A program made the translations under genes and the position numbers. Positions 53,650-62,441 of a stretch of 64,000 bases of DNA are shown here, piece by piece (within the stretch, counting starts at the first letter, position 1; every line of letters starts with the position of its first letter). Source of the stretch: Lachnospiraceae bacterium (GTDB lineage Bacteria; Bacillota_A; Clostridia; Lachnospirales; Lachnospiraceae); contig JAETQR010000014.1 in assembly GCA_021770615.1 (NCBI GenBank), forward strand, positions 1-64,000, written 5' to 3'. The notes beneath the pieces are model-generated. The model ran no database searches, had not been told where the DNA came from, and saw nothing but the letters and a program-made list of their open reading frames with translations.

Positions 53650-54093
53650 TTATTTTAATAAATCTCTTCCCACTTCACTATCCCACATATAATATGGCGG
53701 AAAAATCTTCTCATGTGATAAATGGATCTGCTTTCCGTTCTCCCCTGTCAACATCCTTTTAAGAAATGGAATCCGGATATTGACATAGAACAGAATATCT
53801 GCTTCGACAGATAATATCTTTTTCTTCACAGACACCTTCCCGATCCGCGAGATCATCAGGTGCTCCTCCACATATTTCCTGAGAGCCGAAGCAGTTTCCG
53901 TTTCCTTCCACTCCTTTCCGTTTTCCACCGTCTCCTCCAAAAAACTCTCTCCAAGCGAATAAATCGCTGTCTGGTCATGGGCATACATCGACAAATAACA
54001 AATGCTAATAAGAACCCATATTGTGATACTCATAATAAAAACTGCTTCTACCGTAAAGGATGCCTTTTTCCTTTTTAACTGAATATTTCCCAT
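53650..54093 (-). CDS. TadE-like pilus protein, small
   Basis: About 147 residues starting MGNIQLKRKKASFTVEAVFI, a TadE-type N-terminus (charged start, SFTVEA, then one membrane helix of about 20 residues). The rest is a short outside domain. TadE-like proteins are pseudopilins or accessory pilins processed by the prepilin peptidase. I start at 54093 with GGGGTGATG upstream, overlapping the peptidase gene's end by 19 bases; a much longer frame to 54237 is only a shadow of it. Confidence 0.82.
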   Translation of the reverse strand: MGNIQLKRKKASFTVEAVFIMSITIWVLISICYLSMYAHDQTAIYSLGESFLEETVENGKEWKETETASALRKYVEEHLMISRIGKVSVKKKILSVEADILFYVNIRIPFLKRMLTGENGKQIHLSHEKIFPPYYMWDSEVGRDLLK

Positions 54094-54524
54094 AGACACA
54101 TCACCCCATATCCAACAAAAATAAACGGAACAAATGGTATCGTATCCTTTCTTCCCACACGCCGGAACAATAACAGGAATACTCCTGTCACAGCCGCTAG
54201 GATAAGAGATAGGAACAACAAAACTCCATTCCCCCAAAAACCAAGTATCACTCCGCTTACAACAAATACGATCCCATCGCCGATACCGATCTGTCCATGT
54301 GTGATCTTACTGAGCCCGATCAACAGTACCCCTTCGATCACACCGGCAAAAGCCAGATACCAAGCCGCCCCTCCGTGTGCGATCCGGCACATCTGACCCG
54401 CTGTTAACACCACTATCGTCACCACTGAAATTTCTATTTGTATTTCCTTTTTCCGCATGTCATAAACCGACATCAAAAAAAGATAAATAAATAATATGAT
54501 ATAACACGTTATTTCTATCGCCAT
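54075..54524 (-). CDS. A24 prepilin peptidase (CpaA/TadV type), second copy
   Basis: About 149 residues, four to five membrane helices. The aspartate motifs are SVYDMRKKEI near 20 and GIGDG near 81, as in A24A peptidases without the methyltransferase domain. It should cleave Flp and TadE-type leaders. GGAAGGGA precedes the ATG, 2 bases past the previous stop. A second A24 enzyme lies at the head of the operon (61702-62187). Confidence 0.88.
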   Translation of the reverse strand: MAIEITCYIILFIYLFLMSVYDMRKKEIQIEISVVTIVVLTAGQMCRIAHGGAAWYLAFAGVIEGVLLIGLSKITHGQIGIGDGIVFVVSGVILGFWGNGVLLFLSLILAAVTGVFLLLFRRVGRKDTIPFVPFIFVGYGVMCLWEIFS

Positions 54525-54526
54525 TT

Positions 54527-55276
54527 CTAATCCCTTCCGCATTTTGAACAGGGCAGTCTCCCTCCTGCTTCTGACAAAGTAATTTTCTGTATACTTCTTT
54601 TTATTTTGTTACATGTTCTGCTGATATGAAAACGATTCCCATAATTGCAGATAAATACATTCTGTGCACCAGAAAAAGAGGTATGGCGGCAACAACCTTC
54701 GCACGCATAGTACTTTGCCCCTCCTTCGCTTCTTAAATGCTCCAGATCACTATACTTCACTTGCGATATAGTGAGTTTGAGATAAGAACATTCCAGACTC
54801 TTATGATATACATTTCCCGTTTTGGTAATGTAAACAATTTCCTCTCCCTCCACATCATCCGCTTCCATCCTTGTCTCTACTCCGGTAAACGCCCTCGTCC
54901 GGTATCTATGACTGAAATAAAACCTTTTATGCGAAATGACTGGAAAGGGAACCCGGATGCTATAATCGGCTATGAGATCAATTTCATCTGTTTCCGGAAC
55001 AAACCGGGAGCGCAACATACTGATTTTTCCTCCGCTCTCTCCTGCATACCGAACCATCTTTCCGGTCATGTACGCTTTACTTACCACCGCCTCCGCCCGG
55101 GATGCTGCATACTCCACAGACAGTTCTCTCCCTGTCCTTACAAGCGCCTGTTCTACGGTTTCTTCATATAAAAGCAACTTATTGATGTAAATAATACAAA
55201 GCGCTGCAAACAGAAACAGCGGAAGAACAAGGGCTGCCTCTACGGTAAGAGATGCTGTACTATATTCTCTGCTCAA
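54527..55276 (-). CDS. TadE/TadG-like protein with duplicated Cys/His domain
   Basis: 249 residues starting with TTG, GAAGGGA upstream. The N-terminus TASLTVEAALVLPLFLFA is TadE-type and gives one membrane helix. At about 150-249 a domain occurs twice: repeat 1 VYHKSLECSYLKL ... YYACEGC, repeat 2 RFHISRTCNKIKR ... LPCSKC. The spacing His-x4-Cys then CxxC looks metal-binding, perhaps zinc. It is unusual for a surface pilus part. It probably helps pilus assembly or adhesion. Confidence 0.78.
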   Translation of the reverse strand: MSREYSTASLTVEAALVLPLFLFAALCIIYINKLLLYEETVEQALVRTGRELSVEYAASRAEAVVSKAYMTGKMVRYAGESGGKISMLRSRFVPETDEIDLIADYSIRVPFPVISHKRFYFSHRYRTRAFTGVETRMEADDVEGEEIVYITKTGNVYHKSLECSYLKLTISQVKYSDLEHLRSEGGAKYYACEGCCRHTSFSGAQNVFICNYGNRFHISRTCNKIKRSIQKITLSEAGGRLPCSKCGRD

Positions 55277-55339
55277 AATATCCCTTCTTTCCCGGCTTTT
55301 ATAAACCGCTTTTTAAACCGTCTCCTGCAAAAAGGGGCT

Positions 55340-55434
55340 CAAGATGGGAAAGGGTACTCTATTTCATATGTATGATCGGCGGTTTCCTCCTTACTTTGGT
55401 AGTTATTTTTTTCATAGAATACCCTTTCCCACCT
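55340..55434. repeat. 95-base imperfect inverted repeat (long hairpin C)
   Basis: CAAGATGGGAAAGGGTA (55340) pairs with TACCCTTTCCCACCTTG (55419), extended by TCTAT/ATAGA. It lies inside the Tad operon between the DUF5702-type gene and the TadE-like gene. Read leftward it is followed by CCCCTTTTTGC, so it can be a partial terminator. Confidence 0.8.
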
Positions 55435-55469
55435 TGATATGGCTGCGTCCCCATTAACCCCTGAAAATG

Positions 55470-57470
55470 TCATTCCGTAACATAAGCGGCCTGCAGGCTC
55501 ACCTCCTGCCCAAACCAGTTTCTCTCCCGGTTCAGAACATTTTGAATGAATGGAAGCCGAAAAAATTTTGTGGAAAAAGAGAATGCCCCCTTGACGCAGA
55601 AGGAACTCACACAGATTCCCAGATTAAATCCCTTAAAATAATTATCCTTTATGTTCCATTCCATAAGATCCATCATCCGGCAACATGTATCCTGGCTTCC
55701 GTTTGCAAGCATAAACAGCATTAAATACTGCTCATACCCAAATCCCTTTCCACCAGAATCCGGAAATCCTTTCACCTTATCCATAATAAACTGGTGATCG
55801 ATCCGGTAAAGATCCGGAAATTCCACAACTATATCCTTTTCTGTCTTTAACAGTGACACCTTTTTATCCTGCAGAAGCGCCGCCACATCCACGAAAGACT
55901 CTGACATTCCCCACAGCACGATAAACAGTGTCTGCGTGAAACGGACAAGTGGTTCCAACCCGGTAAAGCCGACTACCGCTAATGCCGCCGCGTGCGCTGT
56001 CTCTCTTTTCGCAGAAGACGAAAATATCAAAGCTGTATTTACGACGGTTCTTACCAGTACCAGCCGGTTTATGACCTGCTCCAGATTTTCTTTGTCACTC
56101 CCTTCCCCGCATACGATATATTCCCATTCATAATCCAGACGTTTTTCCATTGTTCCCACTGGATGGGAAACACTGGAGAAAAACTTTTTGAGATATTCAA
56201 AAAGAAGATGATCTGTCATGGAAATCCCTGTGATATCCTTTACTGCGCCCTGAAGATTTACCTCTTCTTCCTCTGCAAAGTCCTGCACATCCTTTGCATA
56301 ATCCTCATCTTCCTTCCCCTTACCGCCATACAGTTTTTTATAATTATCTGCATGCTCCGTTTTCTTTTCGGATATTTTTTCGGCGTCCTTTATGACAAGT
56401 TTGGATACTCCTCCGGATATTGCATTCTTAAACAAATCCATCGGGTTCTCTGCACCGCCCTCTTCTCCAATTCCCGAATAGTCAAATGTAACACCTGATG
56501 TCGCATACTCCTTCCAGAGCTGTTTTAGTTCAGATACATTTTCTTTCGTAAGAGATTTTTCCAATATATTTTCTGTCTCTCTCAGTATCCGCAGATTAGA
56601 ATCCAAAAAAGCTGCTACATCGTTACCCAGATTCAGTTTTGAGAGTTCCCCACCGAGATCCTTTACGATCTGTAGTGCCTGTTCCGCCCTTTGGGCGGCC
56701 TGTTTCACCTGTTTCAAAAATGCATTTTTTTGCGCCGGATCCTGTGGAATCTGTTCGAGTACTTCCTCTGCATTTACCAGATGCTTTTTTATCACTTTCC
56801 ATACAGAAGCTTCCGTTATCCCAAAATCTTCTGCCCGGTACTCCCCGCAATAAAACATTTTTACAAAATAAGTATTTCCGGAAATCGTTCCATCCGAATA
56901 CTTTACTCCATCAATGCATTCCATAAGTTCCAGTAGTCGTTCATCCAGTTCGGCCGCCTCTTTTTCCTCTTTCGCCTTCTTGTCAATTTCACTGGCGGAG
57001 TCGCCGATCCCCTCTACGGGCTTCATTTCTCCCCGGAATTTATCAAGGGCATCTGAGGTGATGCTCCTCTTCATATAATCCGTGATCTGACGTTTTAATT
57101 CCGCTCCACCATCATCACCCATATATTTTTTCTGCTCTGTCGTGACATCCGTGAGCGCCCCGTCATATAGATCCGTCCTTTCTGCCAGTCCCCCTTTTAC
57201 CTCCAACGCATCCGCTGCATATTCTGCGATGCTCTGCTCAAATGATTTGCCGGCGTCCTCGATAAAAAACAGATGATACTCCTCATAAAGCGGCCTGCTG
57301 TATTCGGTCAAAAGACTGTCCGCAGCGGATCTTAAAATACGTCTGCCATAAACCCGGCACACCTTTCCTCTCGTCACCTCGACCATCGTACCTAAAAGTG
57401 CCATGATGATAAGCAGCGTCAGGGACAAAAAAACAGTAATACCCGCCGGTTGGTCATTTCTTGTTATCAT
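55470..57470 (-). CDS. DUF5702-like large Tad cluster protein
   Basis: About 666 residues. The N-terminus (ITVFLSLTLLIIMALLGTMV) is a single membrane helix of the TadE/TadG kind; the rest is a long, charged, mostly helical outside region with much Glu/Lys and coiled-coil style repeats (about 200-340). The size and setting match DUF5702 proteins of clostridial Tad clusters. Function is unknown; a scaffold or surface role is inferred. ATG 57470 or TTG 57476 are both possible starts; GGGGAG lies upstream of both. It overlaps the Flp gene's end. Confidence 0.75.
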   Translation of the reverse strand: MITRNDQPAGITVFLSLTLLIIMALLGTMVEVTRGKVCRVYGRRILRSAADSLLTEYSRPLYEEYHLFFIEDAGKSFEQSIAEYAADALEVKGGLAERTDLYDGALTDVTTEQKKYMGDDGGAELKRQITDYMKRSITSDALDKFRGEMKPVEGIGDSASEIDKKAKEEKEAAELDERLLELMECIDGVKYSDGTISGNTYFVKMFYCGEYRAEDFGITEASVWKVIKKHLVNAEEVLEQIPQDPAQKNAFLKQVKQAAQRAEQALQIVKDLGGELSKLNLGNDVAAFLDSNLRILRETENILEKSLTKENVSELKQLWKEYATSGVTFDYSGIGEEGGAENPMDLFKNAISGGVSKLVIKDAEKISEKKTEHADNYKKLYGGKGKEDEDYAKDVQDFAEEEEVNLQGAVKDITGISMTDHLLFEYLKKFFSSVSHPVGTMEKRLDYEWEYIVCGEGSDKENLEQVINRLVLVRTVVNTALIFSSSAKRETAHAAALAVVGFTGLEPLVRFTQTLFIVLWGMSESFVDVAALLQDKKVSLLKTEKDIVVEFPDLYRIDHQFIMDKVKGFPDSGGKGFGYEQYLMLFMLANGSQDTCCRMMDLMEWNIKDNYFKGFNLGICVSSFCVKGAFSFSTKFFRLPFIQNVLNRERNWFGQEVSLQAAYVTE

Positions 57471-57642
57471 TTCCAATTATGCTCCCCGAGTCCTCATCAA
57501 ATGTCTCAAACGCTTTCTCCACCACGCCCGTGATCTTGTCTTTAAACAATAATACAAGTGCGATCAGGACGACAAGGATCAATATGATCTCCACGACTCC
57601 GATGCCCTCTTCCTCCTGCCAGAATTCAACAAAATACTTCAT
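57454..57642 (-). CDS. Flp-type major pilin
   Basis: 62 residues. A short charged leader (MKYFVEFWQEEEG) ends at the G|IGVVE cleavage site, followed by a hydrophobic helix (IILILVVLIALVLLF) and a short acidic tail. This is the Flp1-like pilin layout. AGGAGG precedes the ATG. It should be cut by one of the two A24 peptidases and assembled by TadA/B/C. Confidence 0.85.
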   Translation of the reverse strand: MKYFVEFWQEEEGIGVVEIILILVVLIALVLLFKDKITGVVEKAFETFDEDSGSIIGNDNKK

Positions 57643-57658
57643 ACTCTTTTCCTCCTAT

Positions 57659-58747
57659 TTACATTGTCATAAATGCCGGGACGATAATGATCGCCATTAC
57701 AACCCCAAGCATCAGCACCATCGGAAGAAGCAGCTTGGTTCCCGCTGTCTCTCCCATAACTTTTACTGTTTCCTTTCGCTTTTCAAATGCCTCCATCGCC
57801 TCGATTTCAAGCAGTCTGGTCATATCCTCAGACCCTTTTCGGATATTCTGATTGATGATCGACGCAAACCTAAGGTACGGAAGCTGCCGGCATCTCCTGC
57901 CAAAAGCTTCTACCGCCTCTGATTCAGATACTCCGTGCTTCATTTCCTGAAACGATACACTGATCTCCTCATAGGCATATCTGCACTCACCCCCTTTCCT
58001 GAGCCGGTCTTTGTATTCCTCACAAAGACGTTCAAAACACCCCCGGATCGTAAGACCGGCATTCAAAAGAAGCACAATCTTATTTACCAGTTCCGGATAA
58101 TCGAGAAGAAGCTGGTTTTCTCTCTCACAGAGCTTTTCTTTCTGTTTCTTTTTCCATAAAAAGGGCAAAAGGACAAATAGGGACAGCGAAAGATAAAACG
58201 CTGAAAAATCTTTATGATATACGGGATCGCTGTACTCTATCTTTTTCCCTGACACCGTTTCCGGCAACTCGATCTGTTCGTTTTCACGCTGGGACAAAAC
58301 CGCATTTTCCACCGCCTCCTTGATTTCAGACAAAAGAAGCTCCCTCTGATCCGGTTCCTTTTCCTCCGGTGTCACATCCTCTGTCGCCCCTTCATCTCCT
58401 CCGATCTGCAGTGTCAGCTCCTCCTCAGCAGTGCCCTCTTCTGTCTCTGCTCTTATCTCAAAAGTGACCTGCTCCCTCTCGTCCCTGTTCCGGATGTATC
58501 GGCCTTCTGTAATCACCTTCTCCGGGGACTCTTCAAAAAAACAGGCGATAAACATCAGTCCCGAGGCGCCCACTACCGCGATCAGCATAAAAATCCTCCT
58601 GCACCAGATCTCCTCAAAAATCTTTTTTCTGTCCTGACGCCGATAGAGAACTTCCACCGCTTCTTTCGTCCCCACATCCCCTTCGATCCATTTTTCCAGA
58701 CGAAAAATGCGGATCAGCTTTTTCATATACGGATAATATTTTTCCAT
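57659..58747 (-). CDS. tadC: TadC-like pilus assembly membrane protein
   Basis: 362 residues. One membrane helix near 52-70 is followed by a long acidic insert (about 75-165) that is not typical of TadC. The remainder is a type II secretion F-like region with helices near 180-200 and at the C-terminus, including LNAGLTIRGCFERLCEEYKD and FGRRCRQLPYLRFASIINQN. It forms the inner-membrane platform with TadB. GAGAGGA is before the ATG. Confidence 0.85.
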   Translation of the reverse strand: MEKYYPYMKKLIRIFRLEKWIEGDVGTKEAVEVLYRRQDRKKIFEEIWCRRIFMLIAVVGASGLMFIACFFEESPEKVITEGRYIRNRDEREQVTFEIRAETEEGTAEEELTLQIGGDEGATEDVTPEEKEPDQRELLLSEIKEAVENAVLSQRENEQIELPETVSGKKIEYSDPVYHKDFSAFYLSLSLFVLLPFLWKKKQKEKLCERENQLLLDYPELVNKIVLLLNAGLTIRGCFERLCEEYKDRLRKGGECRYAYEEISVSFQEMKHGVSESEAVEAFGRRCRQLPYLRFASIINQNIRKGSEDMTRLLEIEAMEAFEKRKETVKVMGETAGTKLLLPMVLMLGVVMAIIIVPAFMTM

Positions 58748-58761
58748 TGGTTCCTCTCCCC

Positions 58762-59505
58762 TTAAAAATCAATTTTCATAATCCTCTGCCCCCACAGAAA
58801 AGCTCCTGTGTAAACAATCAGAGCCCCTGTCATAACTCCTGCCCCCGGCAGATTTCGATACAATGGGTCAAGAAATCCCGGAGAAAAAATCCGCAGATAC
58901 ACGATCATCAGAAGAGGAATCGCCGTCATGCATCTTGACTCCATTTTCTTTCCGGATACCAGTGCATCCATTTCTCTTTTCATCTCGATTTTCTCTGAAA
59001 TATTTGCCGAAGTCCGTTTCATGACCTGAACGAGATTTCCTCCTGTCTTTTTTGCTGTCATCAATATCTCACTAAATGTGATGATATCCTCTGCTCCACT
59101 CCTCGCCCCTAAATCCCGGATCAGTTTTTCTACCGGTACTTTCAGTTCCAGTTTCCGTGTCATATACCCAAATTCCCTAAGAATGATATCCTGCTCCGAA
59201 TACATAAGCGCCAGATCTCTCTTTGCCTGACCCACAGCATTTTCGAGAGAATATCCTGCCACCAGCGCTGAGACCAGACTTTCCATCGCATCCTTAAACT
59301 GCACAGTCAGCTCCCACCTGCGTTTTTCCACAAGTGAATGTTTGAAAATTTTTAAAAAGAAAATTGCGGCAGGAACTGCCAGAAATACACAAAATAAGAC
59401 ATGATCATAGAACAGCATCAGTATGATGAAACTCACAAGCCCCCCACCCAGCCCATATTTTATAAATTCCCTTTTCGTATACACATATTTGTTATAATCA
59501 ATCAT
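58762..59505 (-). CDS. tadB: TadB-like pilus assembly membrane protein
   Basis: About 247 residues, starting MIDYNKYVYTKREF at 59505 with GGGCGGGGA upstream. Type II secretion F-like domain: two early membrane helices (about 18-55), LVSALVAGYSLENAVGQA then ILMTAKKTGGNLVQVMKRTS, and two C-terminal helices. It pairs with TadC and the TadA motor. Its ATG overlaps the tadA stop. Confidence 0.88.
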   Translation of the reverse strand: MIDYNKYVYTKREFIKYGLGGGLVSFIILMLFYDHVLFCVFLAVPAAIFFLKIFKHSLVEKRRWELTVQFKDAMESLVSALVAGYSLENAVGQAKRDLALMYSEQDIILREFGYMTRKLELKVPVEKLIRDLGARSGAEDIITFSEILMTAKKTGGNLVQVMKRTSANISEKIEMKREMDALVSGKKMESRCMTAIPLLMIVYLRIFSPGFLDPLYRNLPGAGVMTGALIVYTGAFLWGQRIMKIDF

Positions 59506-60734
59506 AGTGATATCCCCGCCCTTATACATTTATCTGAATTGATCAGCCGGTGTCCCATCTCTTTCAGCCTCCCGATAACCTGCCCCTCCTCTTCTCTCTC
59601 CTCGACAAACTGAAACAATGGATAAAGCCGGATCCTTCCATTTTCTACCTGGCCTACCTCACAGATTTTTAATACCTTTCTGCTTTTATCGCGAAGCCTT
59701 CCAAGATGCACAACGATATCGATCGCTGAAGCAATCTGCTGCCGGATCGCCTCCAGCGGAATATCCATCCCCATAAGCACGAGCGTTTCAAGACGGTTCA
59801 GCATATCCTCCGGACTATTGGCATGCCCCGTGGAAAGACTCCCATCGTGTCCGGTGTTCATGGCCGTAAGCATATCGATCGCCGTCGCATCCCGGATCTC
59901 CCCTACCACGATCCGGTCCGGTCTCATACGGAGTGCGCTCTTGATCAGATCCCGGATCGTAATCTGGTTCTTTCCCTCGACATTGGCATTGCGGGCTTCG
60001 AGTCTCACGAGATTTTTTATTCCCTGTATCTGAAGCTCTGCTGAATCCTCTACCGTTATGATCCGCTCATCCGGTGGAATATAATTTGAAAGGATATTTA
60101 AAAAGGTGGTCTTCCCTGCGCCGGTTCCCCCGGATATAAAAATATTATATCTGGCCTCCACTAATTTGCGTAGAACGATATCTGCCTCGTTCGTTATCGC
60201 CCCCATCGCGATCAGCTTTTTCATCGTCAATGGTTCTTTCGGAAATTTCCGGATCGTAATGACCGGACCCGTGATCGCCACCGGATGCATGACAATATTT
60301 ACCCGGGAACCATCTTCCAATCTCACATCCAGAATGGGATTTGTTTCATTTACGATGCGGTTTCCTCCGGATGCGATCTGCTGTGCAATATCATTCAGAC
60401 GCTCTGTTGAATCAAACGCAAGACCAGTTTCCATAAGCTTTCCCTTTTTCTCAATAAAAATATGTTCTGGTCCATTTACCATGATTTCCGTAATTTCTTC
60501 GTCCTCAATGAGTTCCTGCAGAACATCCAGCTTCCTCATCGAATTGTAAATCTCCCTGCGAAGCCTCTTTCTCTCCCCGAAACGGATATAGCATCCGTCT
60601 CCCCCGGCTTTTTCGATGCTCTCGTCGATAATCCCTAACAGCTGGTCTTCATCGATCTCGGAATCTACCGGTACCTGTTCGAGCACCATATGCCTTATTT
60701 GTTCTTTGTGTTTCCTATCCTCTTTTGTGTTCAT
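59502..60734 (-). CDS. tadA: TadA/CpaF secretion ATPase
   Basis: 410 residues. It powers Flp pilus assembly. Walker A SGGTGAGKTTF near 203, Asp box and Walker B RIVVGEIRD near 274, and His box STGHANSPEDML near 300 are intact. The N-terminal domain is typical of CpaF. GGAGGAG lies before the ATG, which overlaps the tadZ stop. Confidence 0.95.
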   Translation of the reverse strand: MNTKEDRKHKEQIRHMVLEQVPVDSEIDEDQLLGIIDESIEKAGGDGCYIRFGERKRLRREIYNSMRKLDVLQELIEDEEITEIMVNGPEHIFIEKKGKLMETGLAFDSTERLNDIAQQIASGGNRIVNETNPILDVRLEDGSRVNIVMHPVAITGPVITIRKFPKEPLTMKKLIAMGAITNEADIVLRKLVEARYNIFISGGTGAGKTTFLNILSNYIPPDERIITVEDSAELQIQGIKNLVRLEARNANVEGKNQITIRDLIKSALRMRPDRIVVGEIRDATAIDMLTAMNTGHDGSLSTGHANSPEDMLNRLETLVLMGMDIPLEAIRQQIASAIDIVVHLGRLRDKSRKVLKICEVGQVENGRIRLYPLFQFVEEREEEGQVIGRLKEMGHRLINSDKCIRAGISL

Positions 60735-61672
60735 GCTCTCCTCCCCCTCTCTTCTCCGTATAATAACTGCCCGATCTGCTCATTTTCCTCCTCATGCCAC
60801 GTCCTGCTTACAAACTGAAGACGCTCCCATAGTTCTTCATGTCCCTCCCGGATGCAGTATTTCTGAAATCTGTCTTTCCTGTCTCCGGCAAAGATTCCTG
60901 TCTCCTCCGGAACAATAACCTCATCTGCATTAGCAAGAAACTCAAGTGTATACTCGAACAATTCTCCGATTTCAAAGATTACCACATCAAACAATCTTTG
61001 TTCTCTTACTTTTTTTGCAAACTGCATCATCTCCTCAAGCGGATAGTCCAGCAAATCCTTGTAATGTCCCGCCGGTGCGACCATCCAGACCGTCCCTTTT
61101 AAAAAGGCCAGCTCTTCCAGCTTTTCATAAAACACATTGCTTTTTGCACACAGGATCAATTCAGATAATCCTGGCATTTTCACTCCATCCTTTTCATTTT
61201 CCCCTGCAAATATGGGAAATTCACATAAGCTGATATAAAGTGTTTTCCCCCATTCTGCAGATTCCAATGCTTTGTGGAGAGCAAGGAACGTCCTTTCATC
61301 TCCTCCTCCCGGCGAAAAGACACATATCATTCTCGTATTTCTGTCTTTCTCTTTTTCCTTTTTCCACTCTCCTGCTCCTGTTAATCCAAGTAGCTTGTGA
61401 TAAATCTTCTCCCTGCTCTGATACATAAAAAGAGTTTTTTCCATTTCTGCATCCGGGCTCTTTACGATTTCAATCGTATTGCATCTAAGGCCTTTTATAC
61501 TTTCAAAATCATCCGATACCACAAAATCGTTATGCCTGAACTCTGTCTTTTCTCCAAGCGTTGTTAGTAATCCCACCTCGATATAAGGATTCTGCTTTTC
61601 AGCGATAAACTTCATCAGTTTCTCCCCATATCCATCTTCTTTTATGCGGATATATAATTTTATCTTCTCCAA
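60731..61672 (-). CDS. tadZ: TadZ/CpaE-like localisation ATPase, degenerate
   Basis: 313 residues starting with TTG. An N-terminal receiver-like region (about 1-100) is followed by a MinD/ParA-type fold. The P-loop position reads FSPGGGDERTFLAL, with no GKT lysine, so ATP hydrolysis is doubtful. TadZ proteins place the pilus machine at a cell pole. First ATPase-like gene after the peptidase in the operon. Confidence 0.85.
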   Translation of the reverse strand: MEKIKLYIRIKEDGYGEKLMKFIAEKQNPYIEVGLLTTLGEKTEFRHNDFVVSDDFESIKGLRCNTIEIVKSPDAEMEKTLFMYQSREKIYHKLLGLTGAGEWKKEKEKDRNTRMICVFSPGGGDERTFLALHKALESAEWGKTLYISLCEFPIFAGENEKDGVKMPGLSELILCAKSNVFYEKLEELAFLKGTVWMVAPAGHYKDLLDYPLEEMMQFAKKVREQRLFDVVIFEIGELFEYTLEFLANADEVIVPEETGIFAGDRKDRFQKYCIREGHEELWERLQFVSRTWHEEENEQIGQLLYGEERGRRA

Positions 61673-61701
61673 TCGATCACCCTTTCTCTTTAAAACCTAT
61701 T

Positions 61702-62187
61702 TCACATGCATATTATGAACGCCATTGAAATACATATAGTAAAGGGAATCACACCCTCGTCACCATTTGTATTCAAATCGTAATATGGCACCGGTTTTCT
61801 CCCGGCCGCCAGATTTTTCATATACTCGGAAAAATACCGGAAACGGCAGATAAAATTTTTTCTCCGTATCATTTTGACCACGGAAAATACAGCTCCGAAC
61901 AGCAATGATACAATCATTACACGAAAGCAAAATTTGAAATCATAATAACTACTGATAATGGAAAATAATTTGATATCTCCTGCTCCACACAGATGGAACA
62001 GATAAAAGAAAAAACAGACAACAAACGGAATCAGACCATTTAATGTGAAGTACCAAAGACCCACCATACCATAAGTCCATAGATTTTTATAGAGACTCAG
62101 TACAAGTCCGGTACACACGATAACATTTGGTACACGGTAGCGCCACAGATCGCAGACGGATGCAGGGATCAGAACAAGAAAGATAAT
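61702..62187 (-). CDS. A24 prepilin peptidase at the head of the Tad operon, non-ATG start
   Basis: The visible frame includes IFLVLIPASVCDLWRYRVPN (first Asp motif) and HLCGAGDIKLF (second), both needed for A24 activity, with four or so membrane helices. The first conventional start codon in frame is a GTG at 62118, but that would cut off the first Asp motif. Upstream, in frame, there is no ATG/GTG/TTG; instead an ATT at 62187 has AGGAGG exactly 7 bases before it, and an ATA at 62202 also has AGGAGG 7 bases before it. I take ATT 62187 (about 161 residues). Confidence 0.78.
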   Translation of the reverse strand: MIFLVLIPASVCDLWRYRVPNVIVCTGLVLSLYKNLWTYGMVGLWYFTLNGLIPFVVCFFFYLFHLCGAGDIKLFSIISSYYDFKFCFRVMIVSLLFGAVFSVVKMIRRKNFICRFRYFSEYMKNLAAGRKPVPYYDLNTNGDEGVIPFTICISMAFIICM

Positions 62188-62233
62188 TTCCTGACCTCCT
62201 ATACTGCCACCTCCTAATTTTGTTGTGATTCAT

Positions 62234-62263
62234 ATACTAGCACGCCACCTTCCTTCTTGTCAA
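62234..62263 (-). promoter_or_regulatory. Tad operon promoter
   Basis: TTGACA, 18-base spacer, TAGTAT on the minus strand, about 50 bases before the first AGGAGG of the operon. Confidence 0.75.
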
Positions 62264-62374
62264 CTACAATTTTGTAAAAAATGGAATATTTTTATACATC
62301 GTGGCAATACTTTTATTGGAAATATAAGATAAATAGAAAAATAGAATTTACAATAATTGCGTTTTTTCGACATG

Positions 62375-62404
62375 TTTCAAAAAACAATACAAAGATAATA
62401 TAAT
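62375..62404 (+). promoter_or_regulatory. Promoter of the DUF2508 gene
   Basis: TTTCAA, 18-base spacer, TATAAT, 38 bases before the ATG. The -35 is weak. Confidence 0.4.
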
Positions 62405-62441
62405 CAAAAGCAGGATTCATCATGCAGAAATGAGGGTAGTT

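Noticed and set aside
53650..54237. Long form of the small TadE-like gene
   Set aside because: The first 48 codons lie inside the peptidase gene in another frame and have no pilin-like features; the start at 54093 has a ribosome site and the proper pilin N-terminus.
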